Source: Latrodectus hesperus (taxonomy: Eukaryota; Arthropoda; Arachnida; Araneae; Theridiidae). Taken from it: 64,000 bases of DNA. The notes below the pieces were generated by a model. It searched no databases and was not told where the DNA came from. It saw nothing but the letters and a program-made list of their open reading frames with translations. Location of the stretch: positions 71,142,542-71,206,541 of the forward strand of contig CM075858.1 in the NCBI GenBank assembly GCA_037975125.1. The letters are read 5' to 3'. Of the stretch, positions 29,601 through 40,880 are shown in pieces (position 1 is the stretch's first letter; every line of letters starts with the position of its first letter). A program made the position numbers and the translations under genes.

Positions 29601-32422
29601 GTTCCTACATTCAGCAACGATTTACCAAAGGAAAAAAATATGATTAGTCAATTTGTGAAAGAATTTAAGAATTCTATTGGAAGATTAAAGTCTGTAGAAG
29701 ATTCAAAAACTAGATCAAGTCCTACAGCATCTCTTGGAGCTGATAATTGGACACTGAAAAAAGAAGAGAAAAAGTCAAAAGTTTCTAGAAATGTTTTTAA
29801 ACGCAACTTGTTGAAAGGGCGTAAGAAAAGCGAAGAGCCTCTAGTATCAGATGAAAGTGGAAAAAATGGTTACTATGATATCAATGTTGTTAGTGAGACT
29901 GATGATGCAACTAGCAGTAAATCTTCCTCAGCTTCTTCAATCAGTGGAAAGAAGGGGAAAAGATGCAAGAGAAATCCAGAAATAGTACCAGCAACTAAAG
30001 TTATTGATGTTAATGAAAAAACTGTAATTTCAGTAACAAATAAATTAAATGAAAATGGCACAATCAGTAACAGGTAATGTTTAATATTAAATTATTTATC
30101 TCCTAAAAGTTAAATGTTTTTGTAAAACAAAATTACTGAAACTTCATGAATTTAAATTTTTTGTATTTTATATTCACGAAAATAATAGCAAATATTTCAA
30201 ATAAAAACATAAATACTTGTGAACATTTAATAAATATCTAAATTATAGGCATCGTATATGAATATTTGTGTTGAATTAAATTTAATACGTAATATATCTT
30301 CTTTAATAAATTATTAAATAAGTTCTAAGTGTCAGTATGAAATTTTGCAAGCGAGTAAGCACTTTGAAAAATTATAATGCATGTAAAACCAGTATATATT
30401 TATTTAATTACAATAAACTGAAAAACAAAAATGAAAAAAGTTTTAAAAAATAAAAAAAATTCTTTTTTTATGCTTGCAAGAATAAATAATATGCATAAGA
30501 TTTTAATTTAAAGTATAAAATTAAGAGCAAATTCTCCATTATTTAGTACAAAAATTAAATTATTTCAATCTCATTTCTGAAATAATTCACAAGTGTTTAA
30601 TGTAATACAAGTTATTACATAATTTCTTAAAATAATTAAAACATGGGTTCTTAAAGAAATGATAAAACTGAATATAAGCTTAAAATATAGAATTATGTTT
30701 TCAAAGAAATTTCTTTCTTTAAGCGGTATTTTCCACTTTAAAAAATACTGAATATTAATTAATATTGTCTTCCACGATAAAAATTTAATCAGTTTAAAAC
30801 TATTTTAAGACTTCAGATTTTCAATGTGTCTCAAAATAAATTATTTAAATTGATATTTACTTTTTTTTATTTATAGTACGCTGTAAGTTTAAATATAATA
30901 TTAAATTACAATGAATAGAGAGAGAAATATTTTAAATGTATTGTTAAAAATATATAAAATTTGCAATCGTTATATTTTAATATAATTGCAAATATTCAAT
31001 ATAAAAATTGGTGAAATGTTTATCTTTAAAAAAAAATCTTTGTTTCATAAATGATTTTGTTTAAAAGTATACTTCATGTGATGACTTTTTACTAACATTT
31101 TAAATTTTTTTAGTAATAAATAAAACTTATATTTCAGGGAAAATATAAAACTAAAACCTTCAAGGATAGGTAAACCTTCAACTCCTCCATTACCACCTCC
31201 AAAAAAACCAGAAATAAGCAAACTTCAAATGAAAAGTTCTATCATCCACAAAGAACAAACAATCGCAAATAAACCGCACAATTTATCAATCGATGATGAT
31301 GAGTATAATACGTCTGCAGATGAACAAGAACGATTTGCACAGAAATCGCTCTCTTCAATTGAATCCGATTCTATTTCTGTGAACTCAGATATGACTCAGG
31401 ATTCGTTGAACACCCCCGTACCACAAAATGGAAGTGAAGATGAAAATCGAGAAGACGTGAGTGAAGAAGAAAATGGACCAATTGATAAATGCCTAGCTCA
31501 ACTGGCAGATTCAGTTATTCAACCACCTGATGATTGTTCATTAAATCGTTATTTAAATCACCTGGGAAACGTTTTGGCAACTAGAGATGATAACGAATTC
31601 GATCACTGCCTTAATAAACTAGCCAATGGATTGACTAAAAATCGAGCAACAAAAGGGTTTAGTTTAGCAAATTTACCTTTGTGCTCATGGGAACATGTTT
31701 GTGTAGATAAAACTAGTGATCGAAGTACACCAACATCAGATCGTTCATCAACAACTTCAAGAGGCTCCAGAAGCTCACAAGAAAATTTGAGAAAGAAAAC
31801 GTTAACTAAGTCTAAGCATCATCATCATCATCACCATCATGTATCTGAATGTAAGCATAATAGTGGCGACAATACTCAAATAAATAGCTCATTAGAAAAT
31901 ACCAGCCATATAGCAAATGGAAAGCCATATATTAATGGAAAAGATGTTTTAGCAAAACACATTTTAGTAGAAAGAGCAACTGCTCTCCAAAATATACTTC
32001 GGAATAAGCATCGAATAGCAAGTACATCAGAAGAAGATGAATGTGGGCGTGCAAGCTCACTTGGCTCAACAAGGGAGCTGGAAACACCTATTCCTGAAAC
32101 TACATCCGACCCTGGATCGGCTGATTTAGAAAGACCTCGAAAAAAGAGACCTCTTTTAAGGAGGAGTAAAAAAGGATTAAATGGCACGTGTAGGCAACAT
32201 ATTCAAAACAATAAGCTCAGTAAAAAAGACATTGGATCTCTAAGGAAGAATACACAGGTGAGAAATACAGGTACACCAAGATCCAGTGGCAGTGATGTAA
32301 CAGTTATACAGTTGGAAGGAGATGCAAATCAACATGTTACTAATGTAGACTGTTCAAGTAATTTTGTAACTTTAATCAATGTTGATAGCTCAGACTTTTC
32401 TAATAGTGCTGAAGAAAAATAA
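11414..32422 (+). CDS. sha: Shavenoid-like single-pass membrane protein (nine coding exons, 1400 aa)
   Basis: Joined exons are 11414-11660, 13573-13689, 16304-16567, 18749-18951, 21558-21623, 23846-24581, 26690-26971, 29071-30073 and 31138-32422. Every intron is GT-AG, the phases are 1,1,1,0,0,1,1,2, and the total is 4203 nt with a TAA stop. The order is: signal peptide (1-17), Cys-rich segment (C39, C44, C59, C61, C63, C77, C84), globular ectodomain (about 85-209), one transmembrane helix (225-247) followed by a basic stop-transfer stretch, then a long Ser-, Asp/Glu- and Lys-rich cytoplasmic tail with PPLPPPR (447-453), PPLPPPKKP (989-997), eight histidines (1200-1207) and a Cys-containing block (1091-1141). 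The ectodomain pattern (LQWLGEDEDRRRLQ, LVLIRLKCEG, PCAALRIG) is what I recall of arthropod Shavenoid proteins, which act with actin in forming wing hairs and denticles. That identification is from memory; the membrane topology follows from the sequence. Confidence 0.6.
11661..13572 (+). other. Intron 1
   Basis: AT-rich and featureless. It runs from donor GTAAAT to acceptor CACTTCTTTAG. The open frame at 12221-12406 is low-complexity and not supported as coding. Confidence 0.7.
13573..13689 (+). CDS. sha: sha-like coding exon 2
   Basis: Encodes residues 83-121. It is too short to appear in a simple long-ORF list, but it is flanked by a CACTTCTTTAG acceptor and a G|GTAAAG donor and continues the frame exactly (phase 1 in, phase 1 out). 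It completes the Cys-rich part (ECPVAMF) and begins the globular ectodomain (VFLPIKGQLVYPGAHLT). Confidence 0.75.
14238..14261. repeat. GT/CG alternating tract
   Basis: A run of GTGTGTGTGCGTCCGCGCGC type, almost entirely alternating purine and pyrimidine, in an otherwise AT-rich intron. Such tracts can adopt Z-form DNA; here it may simply be a degenerate microsatellite. Confidence 0.6.
15505..15750 (+). mobile_element. tRNA-derived SINE (family 2)
   Basis: The head contains a B-box-like GGGCTCGAATCC and an A-box-like TGGCGGAGAAGTTAGC. The body ends with TATATGAGATGCCATCAT and an A-rich tail. The nine-base ATATATTGC directly precedes the element (15496-15504) and follows its tail (15751-15759), as expected for a target duplication. 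The 3' body matches the SINE at 18051-18380 (TATATAAGATGTCATCAT), so the two belong to one family. Confidence 0.7.
16304..16567 (+). CDS. sha: sha-like coding exon 3: globular ectodomain
   Basis: Encodes residues 122-209. The acceptor is CCCCCGTAG and the donor CCAG|GTAAAC, with phase 1 on both sides. The translated segment is well structured and not low-complexity: GWQPIRTTSNIFEVYY, then LQWLGEDEDRRRLQHHLVL, then PCAALRIGW. It contains potential N-glycosylation sites (NKT, NGT) and paired cysteines. This is the exon that most resembles what I remember of Shavenoid N-terminal domains. Confidence 0.8.
16568..18748 (+). other. Intron 3
   Basis: AT-rich. It contains the SINE at 18051-18380 and no supported coding segment; the open frame 17505-17723 is low-complexity. 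It ends in the acceptor TTTATTCACAG. Confidence 0.7.
18051..18380 (+). mobile_element. tRNA-derived SINE (family 2)
   Basis: The head has a clear pol III A box (TGGCCTAGTTGG) and B box (GAGTTCGAATCCC) in tRNA order and spacing. The acceptor-stem halves do not pair, so it is not a working tRNA gene. The 3' body shares the TATATAAGATGTCATCAT block with the copy at 15505-15750. No convincing target duplication was found, so the ends are approximate. Confidence 0.65.
18749..18951 (+). CDS. sha: sha-like coding exon 4: transmembrane helix
   Basis: Encodes residues 210-277. The acceptor is TATTCACAG and the donor CACAG|GTAAAA, with phase 1 in and phase 0 out. A hydrophobic run of about 23 residues (FIIIGLCLSILGLIYVGAVL onward) is followed by KVRKNRR, a standard stop-transfer sequence that places the downstream protein in the cytoplasm. 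Confidence 0.8.
19774..20028. mobile_element. MITE-like non-autonomous DNA transposon, copy 1
   Basis: The ends are imperfect terminal inverted repeats of about 38 bp: the left arm ends in ATGCCAAATTCTGA and the right arm begins with TCAGAATTTGGCAT. The seven-base ATCAGAA flanks both sides (19767-19773 and 20029-20035). The 255-bp body has no coding capacity. A second copy lies at 39380-39635. The size, inverted repeats and short target duplication fit a MITE; the superfamily is undetermined. Confidence 0.75.
20418..20596 (-). mobile_element. tRNA-derived SINE (family 1), best-preserved copy
   Basis: Read on the minus strand it starts with a tRNA-like head (A-box-like TGGCAGCCGAATGG, B box GGGTTCGAATCCC), continues with a body including GGTCTAATTAGCCCTCG, and ends in an (ACAA)n-type tail. 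A perfect 15-base duplication, TCTCAATAGCATTAG, flanks it at 20403-20417 and 20597-20611. The head does not form a paired acceptor stem, which argues against a functional tRNA gene. Older relatives lie near 2920, 4715 and 23588. Confidence 0.88.
21558..21623 (+). CDS. sha: sha-like coding exon 5 (66 nt)
   Basis: Encodes residues 278-299. It is a micro-exon of 22 codons between acceptor TTCTTTTCAG and donor AAAG|GTAAAA, phase 0 on both sides. It could be skipped without breaking the frame, so alternative use is possible. It is juxtamembrane, cytoplasmic, and has no recognised motif. Confidence 0.65.
21624..23845 (+). other. Intron 5
   Basis: Mostly AT-rich. A less biased patch at about 22860-23190 is open on both strands but has no recognisable domain, and I regard it as an old repeat remnant. 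A SINE 3' fragment lies at 23588-23662. Confidence 0.65.
23588..23662 (+). mobile_element. SINE (family 1) 3' fragment
   Basis: Contains TGGTCTAATTAGCCCTCATG followed by GCAAAAATTACCGCTGAGCA, matching the 3' half of the family 1 SINE read from the minus strand at 20418-20596. The tRNA head is missing. Confidence 0.6.
23846..24581 (+). CDS. sha: sha-like coding exon 6: cytoplasmic tail with proline motif
   Basis: Encodes residues 300-544 (phase 0 in, phase 1 out; donor ACAG|GTAAGT). A more ordered block around 359-395 (EFFVRIRGMIAAAKNRL, then IPEDDYFYQDF) stands out from surrounding low-complexity sequence and is a candidate conserved motif. PPLPPPR at 447-453 is a typical SH3-binding sequence. 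Basic Ser/Lys-rich segments follow. Confidence 0.8.
24582..26689 (+). other. Intron 6
   Basis: AT-rich, except for a less biased patch at about 25280-25920 whose open frame has no recognised domain and is probably an old repeat. A SINE head fragment lies at 26201-26275. It ends in a strong acceptor, TATCTTCTTTCAG. Confidence 0.65.
26201..26275 (+). mobile_element. SINE (family 2) head fragment
   Basis: GTGGTGGCCTGATTGGTTAG resembles the A-box region of the SINE at 18051, followed at the right distance by GAGTATGAATCCTGG in place of the B box. Only the tRNA-like head is recognisable. Confidence 0.5.
26690..26971 (+). CDS. sha: sha-like coding exon 7: charged helical segment
   Basis: Encodes residues 545-638, phase 1 in and phase 1 out. 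The acceptor is TCTTTCAG and the donor ACAG|GTAAAT. Residues about 581-630 are rich in Lys, Glu and Arg with few helix breakers and could form a charged helix or short coiled coil. No named domain was recognised. Confidence 0.75.
26972..29070 (+). other. Intron 7
   Basis: AT-rich at both ends. The centre (about 27900-28760) is less biased and probably an old unidentified repeat. The short frame at 27980-28168 has no domain, and including it would not be needed to keep phase between exons 7 and 8. Confidence 0.65.
29071..30073 (+). CDS. sha: sha-like coding exon 8: acidic, Ser-rich tail
   Basis: Encodes residues 639-972, phase 1 in and phase 2 out. The acceptor is GTTATTTCAG and the donor ACAG|GTAATG. 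Long Ser/Thr/Asp/Glu-rich stretches suggest a disordered, phosphorylatable region. A more ordered block, SLEEYLQLSTQVAKKLSERA (796-815), resembles an amphipathic helix and may be a conserved interaction motif. Confidence 0.8.
30074..31137 (+). other. Intron 8
   Basis: AT-rich with no supported feature. It ends in the acceptor CTTATATTTCAG and is phase 2. Confidence 0.7.
31138..32422 (+). CDS. sha: sha-like coding exon 9: C-terminal tail
   Basis: Encodes residues 973-1400 and ends in TAA at 32420-32422. It holds a second proline motif (PPLPPPKKP, 989-997), a Cys-containing, non-repetitive block at about 1091-1141 (CLAQLADSVIQPP onward, with two similar LNRYLNHLGNVL / FDHCLNKLANGL segments), a run of eight histidines (31817-31840, residues 1200-1207) and basic segments (ERPRKKRPLLRRSKK). 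Bases 31882-32167 are duplicated 1782 bp downstream. Confidence 0.82.
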
Positions 32423-32507
32423 GCAATGGCAAAACTTGGCCGTTAACAATGGTAAAACTTGATAATACAAGCCATGTTCATGTGTGTTGATAATTTAAAA
32501 ACTTCTC

Positions 32508-32513
32508 AATAAA
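32508..32513 (+). terminator. Polyadenylation signal AATAAA
   Basis: A canonical AATAAA 86 bases after the stop codon, with a second at 32534-32539. Either would give a short 3' UTR for the sha-like gene. Confidence 0.6.
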
Positions 32514-32539
32514 GAAACTGTTTTCAATTTTAGAATAAA

Positions 32540-33629
32540 AGCTGTATTTTTACTGATGGTACGATTTATTCAACATCACACTAATCTGTGAAATATGATA
32601 AATTTTAATTTTATTGAGATTATTTCTTAATAAAAGAAAGAAATAAAGTCAAAACACACATTTAAAGCAGCCAGTTTTAAAATACCGCCAAATATGAAAG
32701 AAATTATTCTATTTCTCTATCATATTAATATTTATTGCTACATTGTTTTAATAAAATGATGAAAAAATATTTCGATAAAGAAACAAATGCAGTGGAGCCT
32801 CATTTAATGATTCATTTTTGAATCTTACTCGTTCTGTGATTGGTTTAACACAAAACTTGATTAAGAATTTAACTTTTCAATAAAAATTCTCAAACAAATT
32901 TGGATTGATTTAATGTTTATAATACATCCTACTTCATAAGATTGTTGTCGAAGATGTTTTAGTCTAGGGTCTCAAAATTTTCCAAAGATAAAACACTATT
33001 ATCCTTAAATAATTTTCAAGATAACAATTCTTTTAATTTTTGAGTTAACAATTATGAAAATTTTTTTTAATTTCCATCTTTAATATTCTAAATTTTACCT
33101 AAAACTCTTTAAATATGGAAGATTAAATTGAAGGATACGAATGAAAAAATGCTGATTTTAATTCAAGATGTATATTCATTTGGAATGCACAAAATTAATT
33201 GAATGAAATTAGTTATTTAAATTAAAAAACCACATTAAGAAAATAATGAGAATTTCCTGAAGAATTTAACTTGTGTATTTCCATACATAAAATCACTGTG
33301 TTTTTACCATTTTATTACGTTAAATGTACAAACTTAAAATTGTAAATGTTCTCTTGTTCAAAATCTTAAATTCCCAAATCTCACAATCGATCAAGGCAAG
33401 CAGTTCCACTGTCATCTTTATTTAAGCAGCTAGGACGGAACTATTATATATAAGTACAACACAAATACGTACTATCACTTACTATCCAGCGTTAAACTGA
33501 TTGGTAGAACGTCTACACCACCAACTTAAAGGAGCACTTAGTGGACTCAAGTATTATCATTTATCTTACGTTCAATACTTAAAGAGGTTATCGTAAACTG
33601 TTGTGCAAAGCTAGGTATGCGGAACAACA
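32540..33629. other. Intergenic DNA
   Basis: AT-rich without coding signal up to about 33380. Beyond that the base composition becomes more balanced, and the segment contains a TATATATAAG box near 33445, which may belong to the retroelement-like region that follows. Confidence 0.5.
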
Positions 33630-34032
33630 TTTCGTTTACCTTCTTGCACTACAAGTCATTAGAAAATAGCTCATTAGAAAATACCAGCCATATAGCAAAT
33701 GGAAAGCCATATATTAATGGAAAAGATGTTTTAGCAAAACACATTTTAGTAGAAAGAGCAACTGCTCTCCAAAATATACTTCGGAATAAACATCGAATAG
33801 CAAGTACATCAGAAGAAAATGAATGTGGGCGTGCAAGCTCACTTGGCTCAACAAGGGAGCTGGAAACACCTATTCCTGAAACTACATCCGACCCTGGATC
33901 GGCTGATTTAGAAAGACCTCGAAAAAAGAGACCTCTTTTAAGGAGGAGTGAAAAACGTTTACTCCTCCTTAAAAGAGTTTACCTTCTTTCGTTTACCTTC
34001 TTGCAATACAGTTGATCTTCTTGCACTACAAG
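33630..34032 (+). pseudogene. Recent direct duplication of part of sha-like exon 9
   Basis: Bases 33664-33949 repeat 31882-32167 in the same orientation (constant offset 1782) with only two substitutions in 286 bp and no indel, so the copy is recent. It keeps the parental reading frame for about 95 codons inside an open frame (33617-34015) but has no start, splice or stop context of its own. At its right edge a 17-base arm (33933-33949) is followed by an 11-base loop and its exact reverse complement (33961-33977). TTTCGTTTACCTTCTTGCA occurs on both sides (from 33630 and from 33987). The best reading is a non-functional gene fragment created by template switching or carried by a mobile element. 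Confidence 0.85.
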
Positions 34033-34079
34033 TACATGTAAGGGATATGCCTGCCTACATCACACAATGACAAGGAATC

Positions 34080-34860
34080 ATGCAGTTGCTTAATCCAGCA
34101 CCAACCAATTCTCACAACTTGCAAAAACATTTTTGGTCCTCCAGAGCTAAATACATGTTCACATGTATTTCTTCGCGTGGAAAAAGTGAAGCCATAGTTA
34201 TCCTTAAATTACACAGGACTGAATTCATTCAGTTTTGCGTAGATTATTCCAAACTTTCAAGATTGACCTAAATGGAAAACCCACCACAGTAACGATAGAG
34301 CGCGTTTAAAAACCAGCATTCATTACTAACTCTTCTCACCTTCCAAACCTCACCAAGCAGCAACAGATTCCGGAGCCCAAGTGGAACCAGAAGCGTGAAA
34401 AAGTCCGTTTCCAGCTACTGAGAAGTTAATGCACTCGTCTCTCACTAGGGGGATTCTCCTGAGGCGTCATTCATTGATTAAGACGGTTGCACATCCACCA
34501 TAGTTTCCTGTAAGCAAATTTCGAGGAGCTCAGCGAAGATTTACTCGCTGGTATTAATACTCAGCGTCAGCTCTCAGAAAGCGTGGTGGTCCAACCGGTA
34601 CCGCTACCAACGATAGCCATTGTAAATACTACTTGGATCTTGGATCTAAAAATTTTATGAAGTTTTGGCCTGCGAAACAGGCTTTTACTTCTTGATCTGT
34701 TCTTGTTCTTTCAGGAAACAACAGATCTTTACTTACGGAGAGCACAAACTTGAATTTGGAAACAGCCAATCAGCTGTTAGAGCAGAAAGTAGGCGTGTCT
34801 ATGCGAGCGAAAATCTATAATTGTGAAGATTCAAAATTACAAAATACAAATCTATAGTAA
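34080..34860 (+). mobile_element. Possible Ty3/Gypsy-type retroelement remnant
   Basis: At about 34230-34270 the plus strand reads FIQFCVDYSKLSRLT, which resembles the early reverse-transcriptase motif FCVDYRKLN of Ty3/Gypsy elements. Flanking sequence to about 34860 has balanced composition, unlike the AT-rich host DNA, but no LTR, protease, integrase or further motif could be placed. The assignment rests on one short match. Confidence 0.3.
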
Positions 34861-36120
34861 TATACAATATTACAAAAACTAACAAATAAATGAGAAATTC
34901 TGGGCTAAATAATTCAAAATTATAAGATAAAATAATACAAGAAAAGTCTATATACATTATTTACATATTTACAGTACACTCATTCGTTTTCGCATAGGAA
35001 ATAATTGGCAATAGGTCTATACCTGCAGTCTTCCCTTAAATATTTAAATTTATCATAAAAAATAAATATTACTTGTAATTAGTTGTTTTAATTAGTTTAA
35101 ATAAAATAATAATGGTAGATACTTGTCTTGTGGCCTTTATCCACAAGCTTATTCCTCAGAAAGGGAATTTCTGTGTTCAATTCAAGATACATATAGTGGG
35201 AGACGAGTGCTGCGTTTCTACTTTCTATAAGCTTATCTTGTCGGGTAGATACTTGGGAATTTTACCGGTACGTATGAATATTGCTCACTATGCGTGAAAA
35301 GTCCAACCGGGGAAGTCATTGAGATTTTGTTAAAATGCCTTAAAATGATTTCAGTTTTTATGCTACCAACTGCTCAATTTCAAAAATAAAAAATCAAATT
35401 CTATTATTCAAATATATTCTGTTCTTATAAACTTAAATATTTGATTATTTTTTAGAGGGATCATTATAATTTAATATTAAATAAACATTTTTTTTAATAA
35501 AAATGTTTTCTTTTCACTTTCGGATATTTTGTCGCATTTTAATTACTGCATCAATCACTGGTTTACAAATTTGTTAAAGTAAGTGATATATTCTTTTAAG
35601 TTTACATTTCTTGTAAAATTTTATTCATATCAGTATTGATTATTTTGTGACTACTTAAATAGCAAACTTTATGATTAACTTACACATTTATTGTGTTGGG
35701 TTTACAGCAAAAAAAAAAAATAGTCAAAAAGCAAATTATTTCACACACAATATTTTTAATAAATCATTCCTAAATGCTAACTCTGCTTTTGTATTTAAAA
35801 TTATTGATTTATAGAACAACCGAAATGCAGAATAGTCTCGAGTTCAATTCATTTCGCTCATTGTTTATAAAGCGGAGTTCTATTGTCGAACATATTCAAT
35901 ATTAAGCCCCTTTGAACATTTCGTTAAACTTAAGTTTAATTCACTTTCAAGAATATTCAATAATACATGCTGTGAATTGAAATTATGAATAGAAGAACTC
36001 GATTCTAATCAATGTGTGTGTTCCAATTTTCTTTTGTGCTGTTATTTCGAATTCTAGTGAATAAGCGTTTAGTAAGATTTCTCACTGGTATGTGGCGCCA
36101 TCTGATATAGAGGATATCGA
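34861..36120. other. AT-rich intergenic DNA
   Basis: No gene, repeat or RNA feature is recognisable; the open frame 35112-35297 has no domain. Confidence 0.6.
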
Positions 36121-36129
36121 AGTTTTAAA

Positions 36130-36600
36130 AACCCGTTTAATGAGACATAATGTAAGTTATTTTGTGGGATTCCTAGGAACGAGGCTGCCGACTTTTTGGT
36201 CAAAAAAGGTGCAAAGGTCCTCCAGAGACCTTTGAAAAGCCTCTCTTTTAATTCAGTAAAACTCCTGATAAAAAGAAGATACCCCTCCGAGATAAAGCAG
36301 AAAGCATTGCTTCTGCTTTGTCTCGCTAGTAAGCCATGGACCTCGATGCTCAAGGATACACAGTCCGTCCCCGATTTCCCTAGAAGCTCATCTGTGTCTC
36401 TCTTCCGCCTTACAACGGGCCATGATTGCTTGACCGCATATTTCGTATAAGTTTGGACTTTATGACTCTGCCATATGCACTCTGTGCAGACAACATCACA
36501 TTTTTTATGCTACTCCTTTCGACTCGTGCTCTGCACTTGTGTTTTTTAGCAGTAGTGTTCAGAAATATTGTAAGGCTAAAGAAATAATCGCGTCATAGCC
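36130..36600 (+). mobile_element. LINE remnant: RNase H end (LINE E)
   Basis: The plus strand encodes GIPRNEAADFLVKKGAKVL, the C-terminal motif of LINE-encoded RNase H domains. It is followed about 60 codons later by LFRLTTGHDCL and then, in another frame, by a Cys-rich tail (ICTLC). The same order occurs in LINE D at 46250-46700. Frameshifts and the lack of upstream domains show a decayed 3' fragment. A short AATAAATAAATA tail ends it near 36630. Confidence 0.7.
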
Positions 36601-36630
36601 AAATTTGAGGGTATTTGTAATAAATAAATA

Positions 36631-39379
<2,749 letters not shown>

Positions 39380-39635
39380 GGCACAGATGCCGTATAATCC
39401 AGGATGCCAAATTCTGAGTTTGGTAATTTTTGGTGGCGGATTTTCTTATGTATGTAGCAACCTAGTTTTTAATTCGTCATCGATATGGAAAACTATAAGA
39501 ATAATGCAGAAAATTCTATTTTTGCAACCCTAGAATTAAAGTCATCGTGCACGTCACAATACATCATATTGGCAACATTTCTTTATCGCTAAAAAAATCA
39601 GAATTTAGCATCGTGGTTTATACGGCATATAAGGC
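39380..39635. mobile_element. MITE-like element, copy 2
   Basis: The inner terminal repeats are well preserved: 39387-39417 and the reverse complement of 39598-39628 agree over 31 bases with only a few mismatches (both begin ATGCCGTATAA and end AAATTCTGA). The interior shares GGCAACATTTCTT and CATCACAATAC-like blocks with the copy at 19774-20028. Its outer ends and target duplication (GTAATTCA versus GTAATCCC) are less clear. Confidence 0.7.
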
Positions 39636-39657
39636 GTAATCCCTACTATTTTCACTA

Positions 39658-39784
<127 letters not shown>

Positions 39785-40023
39785 CGAAAAAATATAATTT
39801 TTCATAGCTTGGTAACATAGTAGTTAAGTGCAAAAAAACGTCATTTTCGAGTCCAGAAAAGAGTATGTTTGACACCTAGCCTACTCGAAAACTATAATAT
39901 AAAGGCACTTCAGATTAAAAATTGCTGAGGGCACAATGCTCTCCTGTTTTGTGGCTCAGAAGTTTCGAGCAGAAAATGCCAACTCAAATAATCATAATAT
40001 AAATTTATAACAAGCAGGACAAG

Positions 40024-40026
<3 letters not shown>

Positions 40027-40054
<28 letters not shown>
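40027..40054. repeat. (CT)14 microsatellite
   Basis: Fourteen CT units, 245 bases after the GT array. Confidence 0.9.
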
Positions 40055-40059
<5 letters not shown>

Positions 40060-40565
40060 CGTAAGCTTAAGGCTGCAATAATTTTTTTCTAACGCCCAAT
40101 CATTCGGAATTTTCCAATTTTTGGAACAAGAGTTGAAATTTATGGCATCTTATGCAGTGAGGTACCCAGTGTGTTTGCCATCCTTATTCTAAAAGTGAGA
40201 GTATCGTCGCAACTTAGAAGTAAGAACCAAACAGAAGATACCAAACTAAGTCTGCCATTTCCAAAAGTATCATTTCACTCGGAAGGCATTTCAGCCACAA
40301 TTGCTATTTAGTGAACACGACGGATCTTCAGCGACGTCGACATAAAACTTGTTACTTTCCGTTGCCACAAAGACATTTTTCTCAACAAGTTCACAGCCCT
40401 TGAGGAAATCGCGCACACAATTTTGCGAGGAAAACTTGTGGTTCAAATTTGTATTCAATAATTATTTTTAACAAGAGATTAAATAACAAGTTGTAAAATA
40501 TATTTTAATGAAGAAATGAAAAAAATTGTTTTCTAGAAACAAAATAATTTTATTAAGCCATTTTT
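40055..40565. other. Unassigned spacer
   Basis: Composition is more balanced than host intergenic DNA (for example CAGCGACGTCGACATAAAAC), but no reading frame or repeat is recognised. It may be part of an old transposon. Confidence 0.4.
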
Positions 40566-40568
40566 TGT

Positions 40569-40880
40569 TTAAACTATTGTGTCGTTTTCTTGAACTAGTA
40601 CATTTGCGTATGTTAGTTTGGGGTTTGAACTGGGTACAATTGTACTTTTTATATGTGCATTTAGATTTTGTTTTCCTTTTATTTTTAGGAATTTATTACA
40701 TTCCCTGAAACTAGCAGGATGGGCTTCCCCACAGTTGGCGCATTTCGCAGGTGTGGTAGTCGGTTTAGGACAATTTGAATGCTGATGGTCCCCTGCACAT
40801 TTCACACCCTTAAAATTGTGGTGACATGAGGTTTGTGCATGAAAGAAGCCTTGGCATCTAATTAGAATGCCCTAATTATG
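40569..40880 (-). mobile_element. LINE ORF1 zinc-knuckle fragment (LINE G)
   Basis: The minus strand encodes two consecutive CCHC-type knuckles characteristic of Jockey/X-element ORF1 proteins, including RCQGFFHAQTSCHH, CAGDHQHSNCPKP and CANCGEAHPASFRECNKF. ORF1 binds the element RNA in the retrotransposition complex. Only this piece remains; the open frame has no genuine start. The same arrangement occurs in LINE A at 54640-54830. Confidence 0.75.

Noticed and set aside
31817..31840. Vector or affinity-tag contamination because of eight histidines
   Set aside because: The run lies inside a continuous coding exon, uses a host-like CAT repeat, and has no vector sequence around it.
31876..32187. 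Minus-strand open frame over exon 9
   Set aside because: Antisense shadow of the well-supported coding exon.
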